From assembly GCA_023664735.1 (NCBI GenBank), contig JAMPFB010000002.1, forward strand, positions 36,179-100,178: a stretch of DNA of 64,000 bases. The letters run 5' to 3'. The DNA is from Robinsoniella sp. Its GTDB lineage: Bacteria; Bacillota; Clostridia; Lachnospirales; Lachnospiraceae. A program made the position numbers and the translations under genes. Shown piece by piece: positions 8,938-17,483 of the stretch (the stretch's first letter is position 1; each line of letters begins with the position of its first letter). The notes beneath the pieces are model-generated. The model ran no database searches and was not told the DNA's origin. It saw only the letters and a program-made list of their open reading frames with translations.

Positions 8938-9921
8938 ATGAGTTATCAGGAAGTAATCTTCCCACCGGAAAGTATATTTACCGTAACGGGAGGTGCAGGA
9001 TTCATTGGCTCTAATCTGTGCGAGGCATTATTACAAAAGGGATATCGGGTACGATGTCTGGATAATCTGTCTACAGGAAGGGAAGAAAATTTAAAGCAGC
9101 TATTGACATATGAGCATTTTACGTTTATAAAAGGAGATATATGTGACTTGGACACCTGCAATAAGGTCTGCGAAGGCGCCAATTACGTACTTCATCAGGC
9201 GGCTTGGGGCAGCGTGCCAAGGAGCATTGAAATGCCCTTGTATTATGAAGAGGTAAATATCAGAGGAACCCTGAATATGATGGAAGCAGCAAGGCAGGCT
9301 GGGGTAAAGCGATTTGTCTATGCATCCTCTTCCTCTGTTTATGGGGATTCCAAGGAGCTTCCCAAGGTCGAGGGAAGAGAAGGTAAGCTCTTGTCCCCTT
9401 ATGCCTTGACGAAGCGTGCGGATGAAGAATACGGAAAATTGTATGCAGAGCTATATGGGCTGGAAACAGTGGGACTGCGCTATTTTAATGTATTTGGAAG
9501 AAGACAGGACCCGGACGGCGCTTATGCAGCGGTGATTCCAAGATTCATCCGGCTGCTGCTAAAAGGAGAAGCGCCTATGATTCATGGAGACGGGCTCCAG
9601 TCCAGAGATTTTACCTATATTGAAAATGTCATTGAGGCAAACCTGAAGGCATGTGCCTCTAAGGAAGCGGTGGCAGGAGAAGCCTTTAATGTTGCTTATG
9701 GAGGACAGGAAACCATACTGTCCATGTACGGGACAATCTGCAGGGAGCTGGGTGTTTCCATAGAGCCGGTATTCGTTGAGCCCAGAAAAGGGGATATCAG
9801 ACATTCCAATGCCAATATTGATAAGGCAGGAAGGCTTCTTTCTTATCATCCGGAATATGATTTTAAAAAAGGACTTCATTTAACAATTGACTGGTACAAG
9901 GAACAGTTGAAAGAAAAGTAA
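8938..9921 (+). CDS. UDP-HexNAc C4-epimerase (WbpP/PelX-like SDR)
   Basis: Extended short-chain dehydrogenase of 327 residues. NAD motif TGGAGFIGSN, LDNLSTGR, the SSSSVYGD segment with catalytic Ser, the YALTKR motif giving the YxxxK pair, and LRYFNVFGRRQDP and GDGLQSRDFTYIENV that mark the WbpP/TviC group acting on N-acetylated UDP-hexosamines. It probably interconverts UDP-GlcNAc and UDP-GalNAc or the corresponding uronic acids. In Pseudomonas Pel systems a WbpP-like enzyme, PelX, supplies UDP-GalNAc. Together with the TviB-like gene at 4608 it mirrors the Vi-antigen pair TviB/TviC. ATG 8938 has AAAGGA upstream. Confidence 0.92.
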   Translation: MSYQEVIFPPESIFTVTGGAGFIGSNLCEALLQKGYRVRCLDNLSTGREENLKQLLTYEHFTFIKGDICDLDTCNKVCEGANYVLHQAAWGSVPRSIEMPLYYEEVNIRGTLNMMEAARQAGVKRFVYASSSSVYGDSKELPKVEGREGKLLSPYALTKRADEEYGKLYAELYGLETVGLRYFNVFGRRQDPDGAYAAVIPRFIRLLLKGEAPMIHGDGLQSRDFTYIENVIEANLKACASKEAVAGEAFNVAYGGQETILSMYGTICRELGVSIEPVFVEPRKGDIRHSNANIDKAGRLLSYHPEYDFKKGLHLTIDWYKEQLKEK

Positions 9922-9931
9922 AGGTGAGATT

Positions 9932-11455
9932 ATGCTGAAAATATCAGATTATGCTGCCATGATGCTATCCTTTCTTGCAATGCTTCTATTTTACTTGATA
10001 TTTTCCGGAAGTATTTCGGTAAATCTGGGAGCTTCCAATTCTTTAGAGCCTGTGGAGCTTCCGGAGGATTTTTCGGTAATAAGGGAAAGCAATATGGAAG
10101 AGCCTGTATATGCCGTTTTATGCGGAAATCAGGAAGAAAGTGAAGGAACAAAGAGCATCATCCGTATGCTGTCAGACTTGAAAAAAGAATATGCAGTGTT
10201 TTCTACGGCAGAGGAGATAAACAATACGCAGGCGGAATCCATAGAAGCCTTCGTAGTAACTGCCGATAGCTGGGAGGAAATAGGAAATCCAAAGCTTTTA
10301 TTCCAATATGTGGAGGAAGCGGGGAAAAAGCTTATATTTACCCATGTGCCTGACGGAGAAGGATATGAGGAATATAACAGGACAATTGGGATTTTGGAAA
10401 ATAAGGGAACTGTGCAGATTGACGGCGTCATGCTTTTTGAAGGAATGTTCCTTCAGGGCGACATGGTATATTTTGATGAGCTGGAAATGGACGTAAAGGA
10501 TATTGCAATTGATGCCAGATGTAAAAAGTTGATGGTGGAAAAGAGCCGGCAGGAGAAGGAGCAGAAGGAGCTGATTCCGCTTATCTGGGAAAAACGATAT
10601 GGAGAAGGCTGCTTCTATGTGGCAAACGGAGAGCTTCTTATGGCGGAAAGCGGAATGGGGATTTTTACCGGAATACTTGGGCGGACAGAGGAGGATTTTG
10701 TATATCCGGTAGTCAATGCAAAGGCAAGTCTGTTAGATTCCTTCCCGGAGCTTACCAATCCATATGAAGAGCAGGTCCAGAGCATGTACAGCAGGGATAC
10801 ATATATGTTCCTTCGGGACATTGTATGGCCTGCCATTGTAAAGCTTGGAGAATCGGATACGCTGATTTTTAGTGCAAGGCTGAATAAGCCCATAGAAAAG
10901 GAAGATGAAGAGAATTATAAATATCTTGCGGATTTGCTGAAAAGGCGCGGCTATGAAATAGATGACAGCCTTACGGAAAAGGAAGTAGAGCTTCCGTATG
11001 TGAGCTTTGGGCATGAAAGGAAAGAAGAGGAAATCTTCCATATGCAAAGCAGCATTTCCGGCATGGGGCTTGCAACGCATTATCTGGACATTTCTCAGGT
11101 AATGGGCAGGAATGCAGGGAAACCGGAATATGAATGGTCAAGCTATTCTCTGGAGCTGTCTAAGCTGTTCCATGATTTATATAAGGAAACCGACTGGATG
11201 GACGTTATGACGGTCTCACAGGCATTAGAGCGGTACAAGCGGTATTTGCTGATAGAGCCGGTAATAAAAAAGGAAAAAGACCAGATAAGCATTGAAACAG
11301 GGAATTTTAATGAGCAGTGCTTTTATGTGATACGGACGGAAAAGACTGTGCTTTCCGGCGAAGGCTATGAAGCGCAGGAAATAGGTGAAGAGGCTTATTT
11401 AGTAAGGGCGCTTCAGGAAAAGATTGTGATTGGATTGGAAGAAAAGCCGGAATAA
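9932..11455 (+). CDS. PelA-like / DUF2194-type protein of the Pel locus
   Basis: 507 residues: one N-terminal membrane segment (about 7-28), then an extracytoplasmic part. Residues about 50-250 form an alpha/beta region (VYAVLCGNQEES, IEAFVVTADSWEEIG) that I take for DUF2194, and the C-terminal half is divergent. Identity rests on position directly upstream of pelF and pelG, where Gram-positive Pel loci carry a PelA deacetylase/DUF2194 gene. I do not see the metal-binding Asp-Asp and His-x3-His motifs of NodB-type deacetylases; the expected first Asp site reads SARLNKP. It may be an inactive or very divergent deacetylase. RBS AAGGTGAG before ATG 9932. Confidence 0.65.
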   Translation: MLKISDYAAMMLSFLAMLLFYLIFSGSISVNLGASNSLEPVELPEDFSVIRESNMEEPVYAVLCGNQEESEGTKSIIRMLSDLKKEYAVFSTAEEINNTQAESIEAFVVTADSWEEIGNPKLLFQYVEEAGKKLIFTHVPDGEGYEEYNRTIGILENKGTVQIDGVMLFEGMFLQGDMVYFDELEMDVKDIAIDARCKKLMVEKSRQEKEQKELIPLIWEKRYGEGCFYVANGELLMAESGMGIFTGILGRTEEDFVYPVVNAKASLLDSFPELTNPYEEQVQSMYSRDTYMFLRDIVWPAIVKLGESDTLIFSARLNKPIEKEDEENYKYLADLLKRRGYEIDDSLTEKEVELPYVSFGHERKEEEIFHMQSSISGMGLATHYLDISQVMGRNAGKPEYEWSSYSLELSKLFHDLYKETDWMDVMTVSQALERYKRYLLIEPVIKKEKDQISIETGNFNEQCFYVIRTEKTVLSGEGYEAQEIGEEAYLVRALQEKIVIGLEEKPE

Positions 11456-11476
11456 GCTGAAAAAAGAGGTGTAAAA

Positions 11477-12889
11477 GTGAAGATAGCAATGTTTGTGGAA
11501 GGATGTTACCCTTACGTGGTGGGCGGTGTGTCCAGTTGGGTACAGATGCTTTTGGAAGCCAGAAAGGAAACGGAATTTATGATTTATTCCCTGCTGCCGG
11601 ACCGGCAGCAGAGCGGACAGTTTAAATATACGATGCCGGAAAATGTTCTGGAAATCAGGGAAGCCTATTTAAATGATCGGGATGTGGTAAAGTATTTCAG
11701 AAAGCGAACCAGAATGAACGAGGAAGAAAAAAGCTGCTTTAGGAAGCTGATTTTTGGAGAAAACATAGACTGGCTGGGAATCTTCCGTTTTTTTGAAAAA
11801 GATAACATATCTGTAAATGACATTCTCATGGGGGAAGAATTTTTTGAGATTGTTCAGGATTTATATATCGAGAAATATCCCCAATGTGTATTTACAGACT
11901 TTTTATGGAGCGTCAGGTCTTTGTACCTGCCCTTGTTCACAGTATTAAAGGTGCCGGTAGATGAGGCGGACTGCTATCATGCCATATCCACCGGTTATGC
12001 GGGGATTTTGGCATGCAAAGGGCATTATTTATATCAAAAGCCCATTTTGCTTACAGAGCATGGCATCTATACAAGGGAAAGAGAAGAGGAAATTATTAAG
12101 GTAGACTGGACGCAGGGGATTTATAAGGATTTATGGATTCGTTATTTTTATACGTTGTCCTCCTGCATTTACGACTGTGCCTCACAGGTGATTTCCCTGT
12201 TCCAGCAGGCGCAGAAAATACAATTAGAGCTTGGCTGCCCCAGAGAAAAGGCAAGAGTGATTTCCAATGGGGTATATGTGAAGCAGTTTGAGAATATTCC
12301 CGGAAAGGATTTAGAGGATACGTTCATCAACATAGGGGCGGTGCTGAGGGTAGTGCCTATTAAGGACGTAAAGACCATGATCAATGCCTTTGCATTGGCA
12401 AAAATGAAGGTGCCGAACCTGAAGCTTTATATTATGGGCCCCACAGATGAAAATCCGGAATATTATGAAGAATGTCTGGAATTTATTAGAGGATTTCAGG
12501 TGGGAGATATTGAATTTACAGGAAGGGTAAATATAAAGGAGTATCTGGGCAAAATGGATATGACGATTCTTACCAGCATTTCAGAAGGGCAGCCCCTGTC
12601 TATCTTAGAGTCCATGGCTGCTTCAAAGCCCTGCATTGCAACGGATGTGGGCGGCTGTAAGGAACTGCTTTATGGAGGGGAAAAGGATAGCCTTGGAAAA
12701 AGCGGCATTATTGTTCCGGTCATGAATGTGGATAAGATTGCGGACGCTATGGTGACTCTGGCAACAGATGAGGCATTAAGGGAAGATATGGGCTATAACG
12801 GAAGGCTCCGGGTAAAGGCATTTTACCAAAATGAACAGGTAACAAAGGCTTACGAGGAATTGTACGGACAATATAAGGATGGGAAGTAG
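11477..12889 (+). CDS. pelF: Pel exopolysaccharide glycosyltransferase PelF
   Basis: Family 4 GT-B enzyme of 470 residues, the cytoplasmic polymerase of the Pel pathway, which uses UDP-GalNAc/UDP-GlcNAc. Diagnostic features: N-terminal FVEGCYPYVVGGVSSWVQ, the long insertion before the second Rossmann domain (VFTDFLWSVRSLYLPLF), TEHGIYTREREEEI, and the C-terminal SISEGQPLSILESMA with GGCKELL. Start is GTG 11477 with AGAGGTG upstream. Directly followed by pelG and the pelD fusion, as expected for the synthase complex. Donor specificity may differ because the operon also encodes uronic acid synthesis. Confidence 0.95.
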   Translation: MKIAMFVEGCYPYVVGGVSSWVQMLLEARKETEFMIYSLLPDRQQSGQFKYTMPENVLEIREAYLNDRDVVKYFRKRTRMNEEEKSCFRKLIFGENIDWLGIFRFFEKDNISVNDILMGEEFFEIVQDLYIEKYPQCVFTDFLWSVRSLYLPLFTVLKVPVDEADCYHAISTGYAGILACKGHYLYQKPILLTEHGIYTREREEEIIKVDWTQGIYKDLWIRYFYTLSSCIYDCASQVISLFQQAQKIQLELGCPREKARVISNGVYVKQFENIPGKDLEDTFINIGAVLRVVPIKDVKTMINAFALAKMKVPNLKLYIMGPTDENPEYYEECLEFIRGFQVGDIEFTGRVNIKEYLGKMDMTILTSISEGQPLSILESMAASKPCIATDVGGCKELLYGGEKDSLGKSGIIVPVMNVDKIADAMVTLATDEALREDMGYNGRLRVKAFYQNEQVTKAYEELYGQYKDGK

Positions 12890-12897
12890 AGGGGCAT

Positions 12898-14373
12898 ATG
12901 GCAGGAATTGGCTTTGAGTTAAAGCGGTTATTTAAAAAAGAAGGAGTATTTAACAGCATATTTGCAGGTATTTATGCAACAGCGGTAACGATTGGACCTA
13001 CGATTATCGTGATTATTGCACTGAATATTATGTACATGTTGCCTCCATATATTGAAATTGCATACAGGGATAAGGAGCTGCTTTCCGCTACGATTCTATA
13101 TGTATTCGTATTTTCGCTGATTTTGGCATCTCCTATCAATATCATATTATCTAGATATGTGGCGGATAAAATATATGAGGAAGATTATGGCAGCATCTAT
13201 GCCGCAGTGGAAACCGGCAGCCTGCTGATTGCCGCTTTCGTAGGGCTTATGGGGATTCCTTTTGGGTGTGCCATGTATTTTATAGGGCATATCCCTCTTT
13301 ATTATATATTTGGTTCCTATATGTTTTTTGCAGGACTTTCCTTTACTTTTTATTATATGACATTCATTACGGTGTTAAAAGAATACCGGAAGATTACCTT
13401 TAGTTTTTTAGGAAGCCTGGCGGTAGGATTTCTGTTTGTGCTAGTAAGCGTATTCTGGTTGAAAGTTCCTATCGTGGATGCCATCCTCTTTGGGCTGGCG
13501 CTAAGCTTTGTGCTGATTGCCATGATATTATTGTTTTTTATTAAGAAGAGCTTTGTAAACCATAACGGAAATGCAGGAGAACTGTTTTCCTATATCAAAA
13601 AAGGCTGGTGGCTGATTCTGGCAAATGCCCTGTATATATGGGGGCTGTATGTGCATAATTTTGTGTTCTGGCTTTTTTCCGATTACAAGATTTGCGTGTC
13701 AGAAGTATTCCAGTCGGCGCCCACCTACGACATGGCAACCTATCTTGCCATGATTAGCAATATTTCTGTGCTGGTTATTTTTGTGGTAAATGTGGAAACC
13801 AAATTCCATACGGCTTATAAGGCATATTGTGAATCTATTATCGGCGCAGCGGGAAAAGATATCCGCCGCACAAAGCAGAAGATGATAGAAACCCTCAGAA
13901 GGGAAACCATTTACATTGTGCAGATTCAGGTGCTGGTAAATATTATTGTTTATGTGGCAGCCCTTGTGATTTTTCCAAGAATCGGAATCGAAGGCGTGGT
14001 GCTGTCCATGTATCCGGTATTATCCATAGCCTATATGATATTATATCTTGTGCAGTGCTTTATGATTTACTTATTTTATCTGGATGACCAGAAGGGAGCG
14101 CCTTTGGTGGGCGGCGCATTTTTTGCAGGGACTCTTTTGGGAAGCCTGATAACGGTGAAGCTGCCTCCTGCCATGGGAGGCCTGGGTCTGGTCTTTGGTG
14201 CAGCCTGCGGCTTTACTGTGGCTTTCTTCCGGATTCGTTATATGCTCATCCATTTAGACAGACATATTTATGGAAGAGGAAAAATTGTAAAACAGGTAAA
14301 GTCAGCGAAGGAACAAAAAGCATTTACCATTTATTCGTTTCAAAATATGAAAAAAGGAGGCGATTCCCATTAA
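12898..14373 (+). CDS. pelG: Pel exopolysaccharide transporter PelG
   Basis: Polytopic membrane protein of 491 residues with about 12 hydrophobic segments, MOP-flippase superfamily. The N-terminus AGIGFELKRLFKKEG followed by the GPTIIVIIALNIMY helix is characteristic of PelG. In Pel systems it forms the inner membrane complex with PelD, PelE and PelF and carries the growing polymer out of the cell. ATG 12898 lies eight bases after the pelF stop. Its stop TAA (14371-14373) overlaps the proposed AUU start of the next gene. Confidence 0.95.
   Translation: MAGIGFELKRLFKKEGVFNSIFAGIYATAVTIGPTIIVIIALNIMYMLPPYIEIAYRDKELLSATILYVFVFSLILASPINIILSRYVADKIYEEDYGSIYAAVETGSLLIAAFVGLMGIPFGCAMYFIGHIPLYYIFGSYMFFAGLSFTFYYMTFITVLKEYRKITFSFLGSLAVGFLFVLVSVFWLKVPIVDAILFGLALSFVLIAMILLFFIKKSFVNHNGNAGELFSYIKKGWWLILANALYIWGLYVHNFVFWLFSDYKICVSEVFQSAPTYDMATYLAMISNISVLVIFVVNVETKFHTAYKAYCESIIGAAGKDIRRTKQKMIETLRRETIYIVQIQVLVNIIVYVAALVIFPRIGIEGVVLSMYPVLSIAYMILYLVQCFMIYLFYLDDQKGAPLVGGAFFAGTLLGSLITVKLPPAMGGLGLVFGAACGFTVAFFRIRYMLIHLDRHIYGRGKIVKQVKSAKEQKAFTIYSFQNMKKGGDSH
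14355..14371 (+). promoter_or_regulatory. RBS and apparent AUU start codon of pelD fusion
   Basis: AGGAGG at 14355-14360, eight bases, then ATT AAA GTA TTG. No ATG or GTG lies at an acceptable distance. The family N-terminus (M)KVLIIGEYG fits starting at ATT 14369. The ATT shares bases with the pelG stop TAA, suggesting coupled translation. Confidence 0.5.
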
Positions 14374-16570
14374 AGTATTGATTATTGGTGAATACGGCTT
14401 TATGATGAATCATCTCATCGAACGTCTGTATAGGGAAAAATGTGATATTTATACGATTGCAGGAAAACGGGCGAAGGAAAAGGCAGTCAAGCTGCCGGCT
14501 CACAATATTTTTGAGTTTTCCTCAACTGGACTGGATGTGAAATATATCATTCAATGCGTGCAGCCGGACACGGTAATCTTCATGGGAGCTCAGGATGATG
14601 CCTTTGACTGGAACAACGACATGACGGCTTCCCATTACAGCTCCCAGCTGACAAATGTGCTGCTTTGGTCCAAGACCTATCATGTAAAGCATTTTATCTA
14701 TCTTTCCACCATGGATGTATTTGGAGGAAGCTATGATAAGGCATTGGCAGAAGAAGAAAAGCCGGATACGGATCGTGCAAAGAATATGATTATTTATAAC
14801 GGGGAATATCTCTGCCAGCTTTATAACGATGCGGTAATGAAGGTAACAATCCTAAGGTTTCCGCTAGTATACGGTCCTTCCCATTTTACCTATGAAAAAT
14901 TGAACCCCATTGAAAAAATGTGTTTTGAAGCAAAGAAGCTGGGCGTGATTGAGCCAGTGGAATATGGCTCCTTTATGGTAATCTACGTGTCGGATGCGGT
15001 AGATGCCATATTTAAGACGGTCATGAGGGAAAACTGCAGCCAGCATATCTACCATGTAGAGGGAAAGGGAGCGACTACCAATGAGGAGCTTTCTAGCATG
15101 CTGGGCAAGGAGTTGAAAAATCCGGTAAAGCTTGCAGAAAAAGCGGTAAAAAAGGAAAGAAATATTTCCCTGAATGGAAATCGGTTTTCCGAAGAATTTC
15201 GTTACTCGCCTTTGATTGAGCTGGAAACGGGTATCATGCGTACCAGTCAGTTTATCGAGAGCCATTTTGATGAGTTGAATGAAAAAGAGCTTACCGCAGA
15301 AGAACGGGAAAAGAAAGAATCGAAAGAGCAGTTTAAAAGAAATCTGTTCACGATATTGAAGAGGGCAAGAAGAATCGTGGAAAATATTGCCTTATTTGCA
15401 GCCGTATTGTTTGTTACGTATCAATTTGGCGGTATGGATATGTTTTCCGGTGTGGATTTCATGCTCCTTTATGTGCTGGTTGCTTCGGTGGCTTTTGGAA
15501 TCGGACACAGCGTATTGGCAGTCGTGTTGGCGACCGGAGGAAATCTTTACCTGCGGATGTTAGAAACCGGACAGGGGTTTTCAGCGGCGCTTTCCCAGTA
15601 TTCCGTTATTTTTCAATTTTTATTTTACTTCATTGCAGCCATTTTGATTTCCTATACCATTTTAAGGTATAAGACTTCCATGAAGGAGCAGGATGAGCAG
15701 ATGGGGGATCTGCAGGAAGAATATGAGCTGATTTATGATGTAAACAAGACCAATGTGGAAATAAAAAGAGTGTTTGAGGACAGACTGCTTAATTATGGAG
15801 ACAGTATCGGCAAGATTTACAATATCGTATCAGAGCTGGATGTGCTGGATCCGGAAAAGATTGCGGTTGCTTCTTTGGGAGTGGTACGCAAGATTATGAA
15901 TGTAAAGGATATCTGCATATATAAAACCGGACAGGGAGAATATTTTCACTTTATTGAAGCCACTACGGAAGAAGCAAGGAACATGAAAAGGGCAATCAAA
16001 TTAAGTGACTATCCAAGGCTGCAGCAGGCAATGGAGACAAGGGATATTTTCGTAAACCATCAGGTTGGTTCAGAGCTACCCAGAATGGCGGCTCCCATTT
16101 ATTCTGAGAATAAGCTGATTTACATTATCATGCTTTGGAATATGGAGTTTGAACAATTAAATACCTATCAGAAGAACCTGTTCCTTGTTCTGGCAAAGAT
16201 CATTACCTCCAGTCTGGAAAAGGGATATCAGTATGAGGAAGTAGGAAGGCTGCAGAAGTATTATGAAAATACAAATGTGCTGTTCCCAGAATTGTTTAGG
16301 AAACAGATAGAGGAAAAACTTAAGGACGTACCTTATGAGCAGGCTGAATACAGCGTGATTCAAGTCAGTATGGGAGAAGAAACACTTCAGGAAATCAGCA
16401 GCCGGTTAAGTATGCTGGTGCGTGATGAGGATAAAATCGGCAAGCTGGAGGAAGAGGATTCCCTTGTATATATTCTGGCTCATGCAGGCTATGCGGATGT
16501 GCCCTTTGTGGTGAACAAGTTGAACAAAAACGGATTGGAAAGTAAGGCGGTTGTCATAGATGAATTTTAA
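14369..16570 (+). CDS. pelD: SDR-PelD fusion, c-di-GMP receptor candidate
   Basis: 733 residues. 1 to about 300: NAD-epimerase-like SDR fold (KVLIIGEYGFMMNHL, STMDVFGG, LRFPLVYGP), but the third Gly of the nucleotide loop is Met and the YxxxK motif reads YNGEY, so it is probably not catalytic. About 335-430: four hydrophobic helices. Then a coiled-coil stretch, a GAF domain (about 470-630) and a C-terminal degenerate GGDEF domain. The A-site is EEEDS instead of GGDEF, while an RxxD I-site (RDED, R685/D688; codons 16421-16432) sits five residues before it, as in c-di-GMP-binding PelD. Start proposed at ATT 14369: AGGAGG (14355-14360) is eight bases away, giving MKVLIIGE. TTG 14378 is the nearest standard start, but 17 bases away. 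Confidence 0.85.
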   Translation: MKVLIIGEYGFMMNHLIERLYREKCDIYTIAGKRAKEKAVKLPAHNIFEFSSTGLDVKYIIQCVQPDTVIFMGAQDDAFDWNNDMTASHYSSQLTNVLLWSKTYHVKHFIYLSTMDVFGGSYDKALAEEEKPDTDRAKNMIIYNGEYLCQLYNDAVMKVTILRFPLVYGPSHFTYEKLNPIEKMCFEAKKLGVIEPVEYGSFMVIYVSDAVDAIFKTVMRENCSQHIYHVEGKGATTNEELSSMLGKELKNPVKLAEKAVKKERNISLNGNRFSEEFRYSPLIELETGIMRTSQFIESHFDELNEKELTAEEREKKESKEQFKRNLFTILKRARRIVENIALFAAVLFVTYQFGGMDMFSGVDFMLLYVLVASVAFGIGHSVLAVVLATGGNLYLRMLETGQGFSAALSQYSVIFQFLFYFIAAILISYTILRYKTSMKEQDEQMGDLQEEYELIYDVNKTNVEIKRVFEDRLLNYGDSIGKIYNIVSELDVLDPEKIAVASLGVVRKIMNVKDICIYKTGQGEYFHFIEATTEEARNMKRAIKLSDYPRLQQAMETRDIFVNHQVGSELPRMAAPIYSENKLIYIIMLWNMEFEQLNTYQKNLFLVLAKIITSSLEKGYQYEEVGRLQKYYENTNVLFPELFRKQIEEKLKDVPYEQAEYSVIQVSMGEETLQEISSRLSMLVRDEDKIGKLEEEDSLVYILAHAGYADVPFVVNKLNKNGLESKAVVIDEF

Positions 16571-17468
16571 CAGTGAGACATTTATTTTCTTGATCATAAT
16601 CATAAATACGTTGATAGCAGTTCTCTATATGGCTGTTATGGGGATAAAAACAAGGCTTCCTTATGTGTTCCAACGGGGAATGGTCATGATACTCTGTCCC
16701 GTTACCGGTTTATTCTGCTATTTTTTCAGCTTTCTTTTAGGTCTGCTGTTTAGAAACAAAGAGGTGGATTATGAAAACCTGAGCATGGATAAGACAAAGA
16801 AGGAATTTTTAGAAAACGTGGACAGGGAAAGGGAAATGGAAGTGCTTCCCTTAGAAGAGGTGCTGACGGTTTCCGTTGCAAAGGACAGACGGCGGGCGAT
16901 GCTGAATATGCTGAAAATGGATGTAAGCGAGAAGCTGAATCTGGTTCGTAAGGCCGTGGAAAATGAGGATTCGGAAACTTCCCACTATGCAGCAGCGGCA
17001 TTAACGGATATTTTTAACAAGTTTACCCTGCAGTTAAACGAGCTACAGGTAAAATATGATGATGACCGGAGCAACCAGCAGACGAATGTAGAATTTCTGG
17101 ATGCAGTCCTGCGTATTTTAAACAGCGGGGGGCTGATAGGAGTGGAAGAGGCAAAATATGACTATATGTACATCAACCTGCTGGAAAATCTGGAAAAATT
17201 CCATCCGGATGCCATTACGGAAAGCTATTATGCCATGATGGTAAGGGCACTGGAAAAGGTTGGAAGGACAAAGGATGCAGAGGACTGGGCGGAGAGGTCG
17301 TTACAGAGACAGCCGGATTCCGAGCAATCCTACTTAAATGTGATGTATATCAAGTATGTTCTTGGAAAAGAAGAGGAATTTGATGAAGTATTAAGGAAAC
17401 TGACTAAATCCAGCGTTTCCCTGTCCCAAAAGGGGCTTGATATTGTAAGGTTCTGGCTTGCAAAATAA
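16560..17468 (+). CDS. pelE: PelE-like TPR membrane protein
   Basis: 302 residues. Two N-terminal hydrophobic segments (about 9-28 and 38-62), then a cytoplasmic helical region. Its last third looks like tetratricopeptide repeats (MVRALEKVGRTKDAEDWAERSL, SYLNVMYIKYVLGKEEEFDEVL). Size, topology and position directly after pelD match PelE, which in Pel systems scaffolds the PelD-PelG-PelF complex. The ATG lies within the last 11 bases of pelD, so the genes are translationally coupled. Identity is from context and architecture; the primary sequence of PelE is poorly conserved. Confidence 0.75.
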   Translation: MNFNSETFIFLIIIINTLIAVLYMAVMGIKTRLPYVFQRGMVMILCPVTGLFCYFFSFLLGLLFRNKEVDYENLSMDKTKKEFLENVDREREMEVLPLEEVLTVSVAKDRRRAMLNMLKMDVSEKLNLVRKAVENEDSETSHYAAAALTDIFNKFTLQLNELQVKYDDDRSNQQTNVEFLDAVLRILNSGGLIGVEEAKYDYMYINLLENLEKFHPDAITESYYAMMVRALEKVGRTKDAEDWAERSLQRQPDSEQSYLNVMYIKYVLGKEEEFDEVLRKLTKSSVSLSQKGLDIVRFWLAK

Positions 17469-17483
17469 ACAGGAGGTATAAAA

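Noticed and set aside
12898..14373. Calling PelG a general Wzx flippase
   Set aside because: The N-terminal AGIGFELKRLFKKEG and the direct linkage to pelF and the PelD fusion favour PelG; the gene at 2736 is the general flippase.
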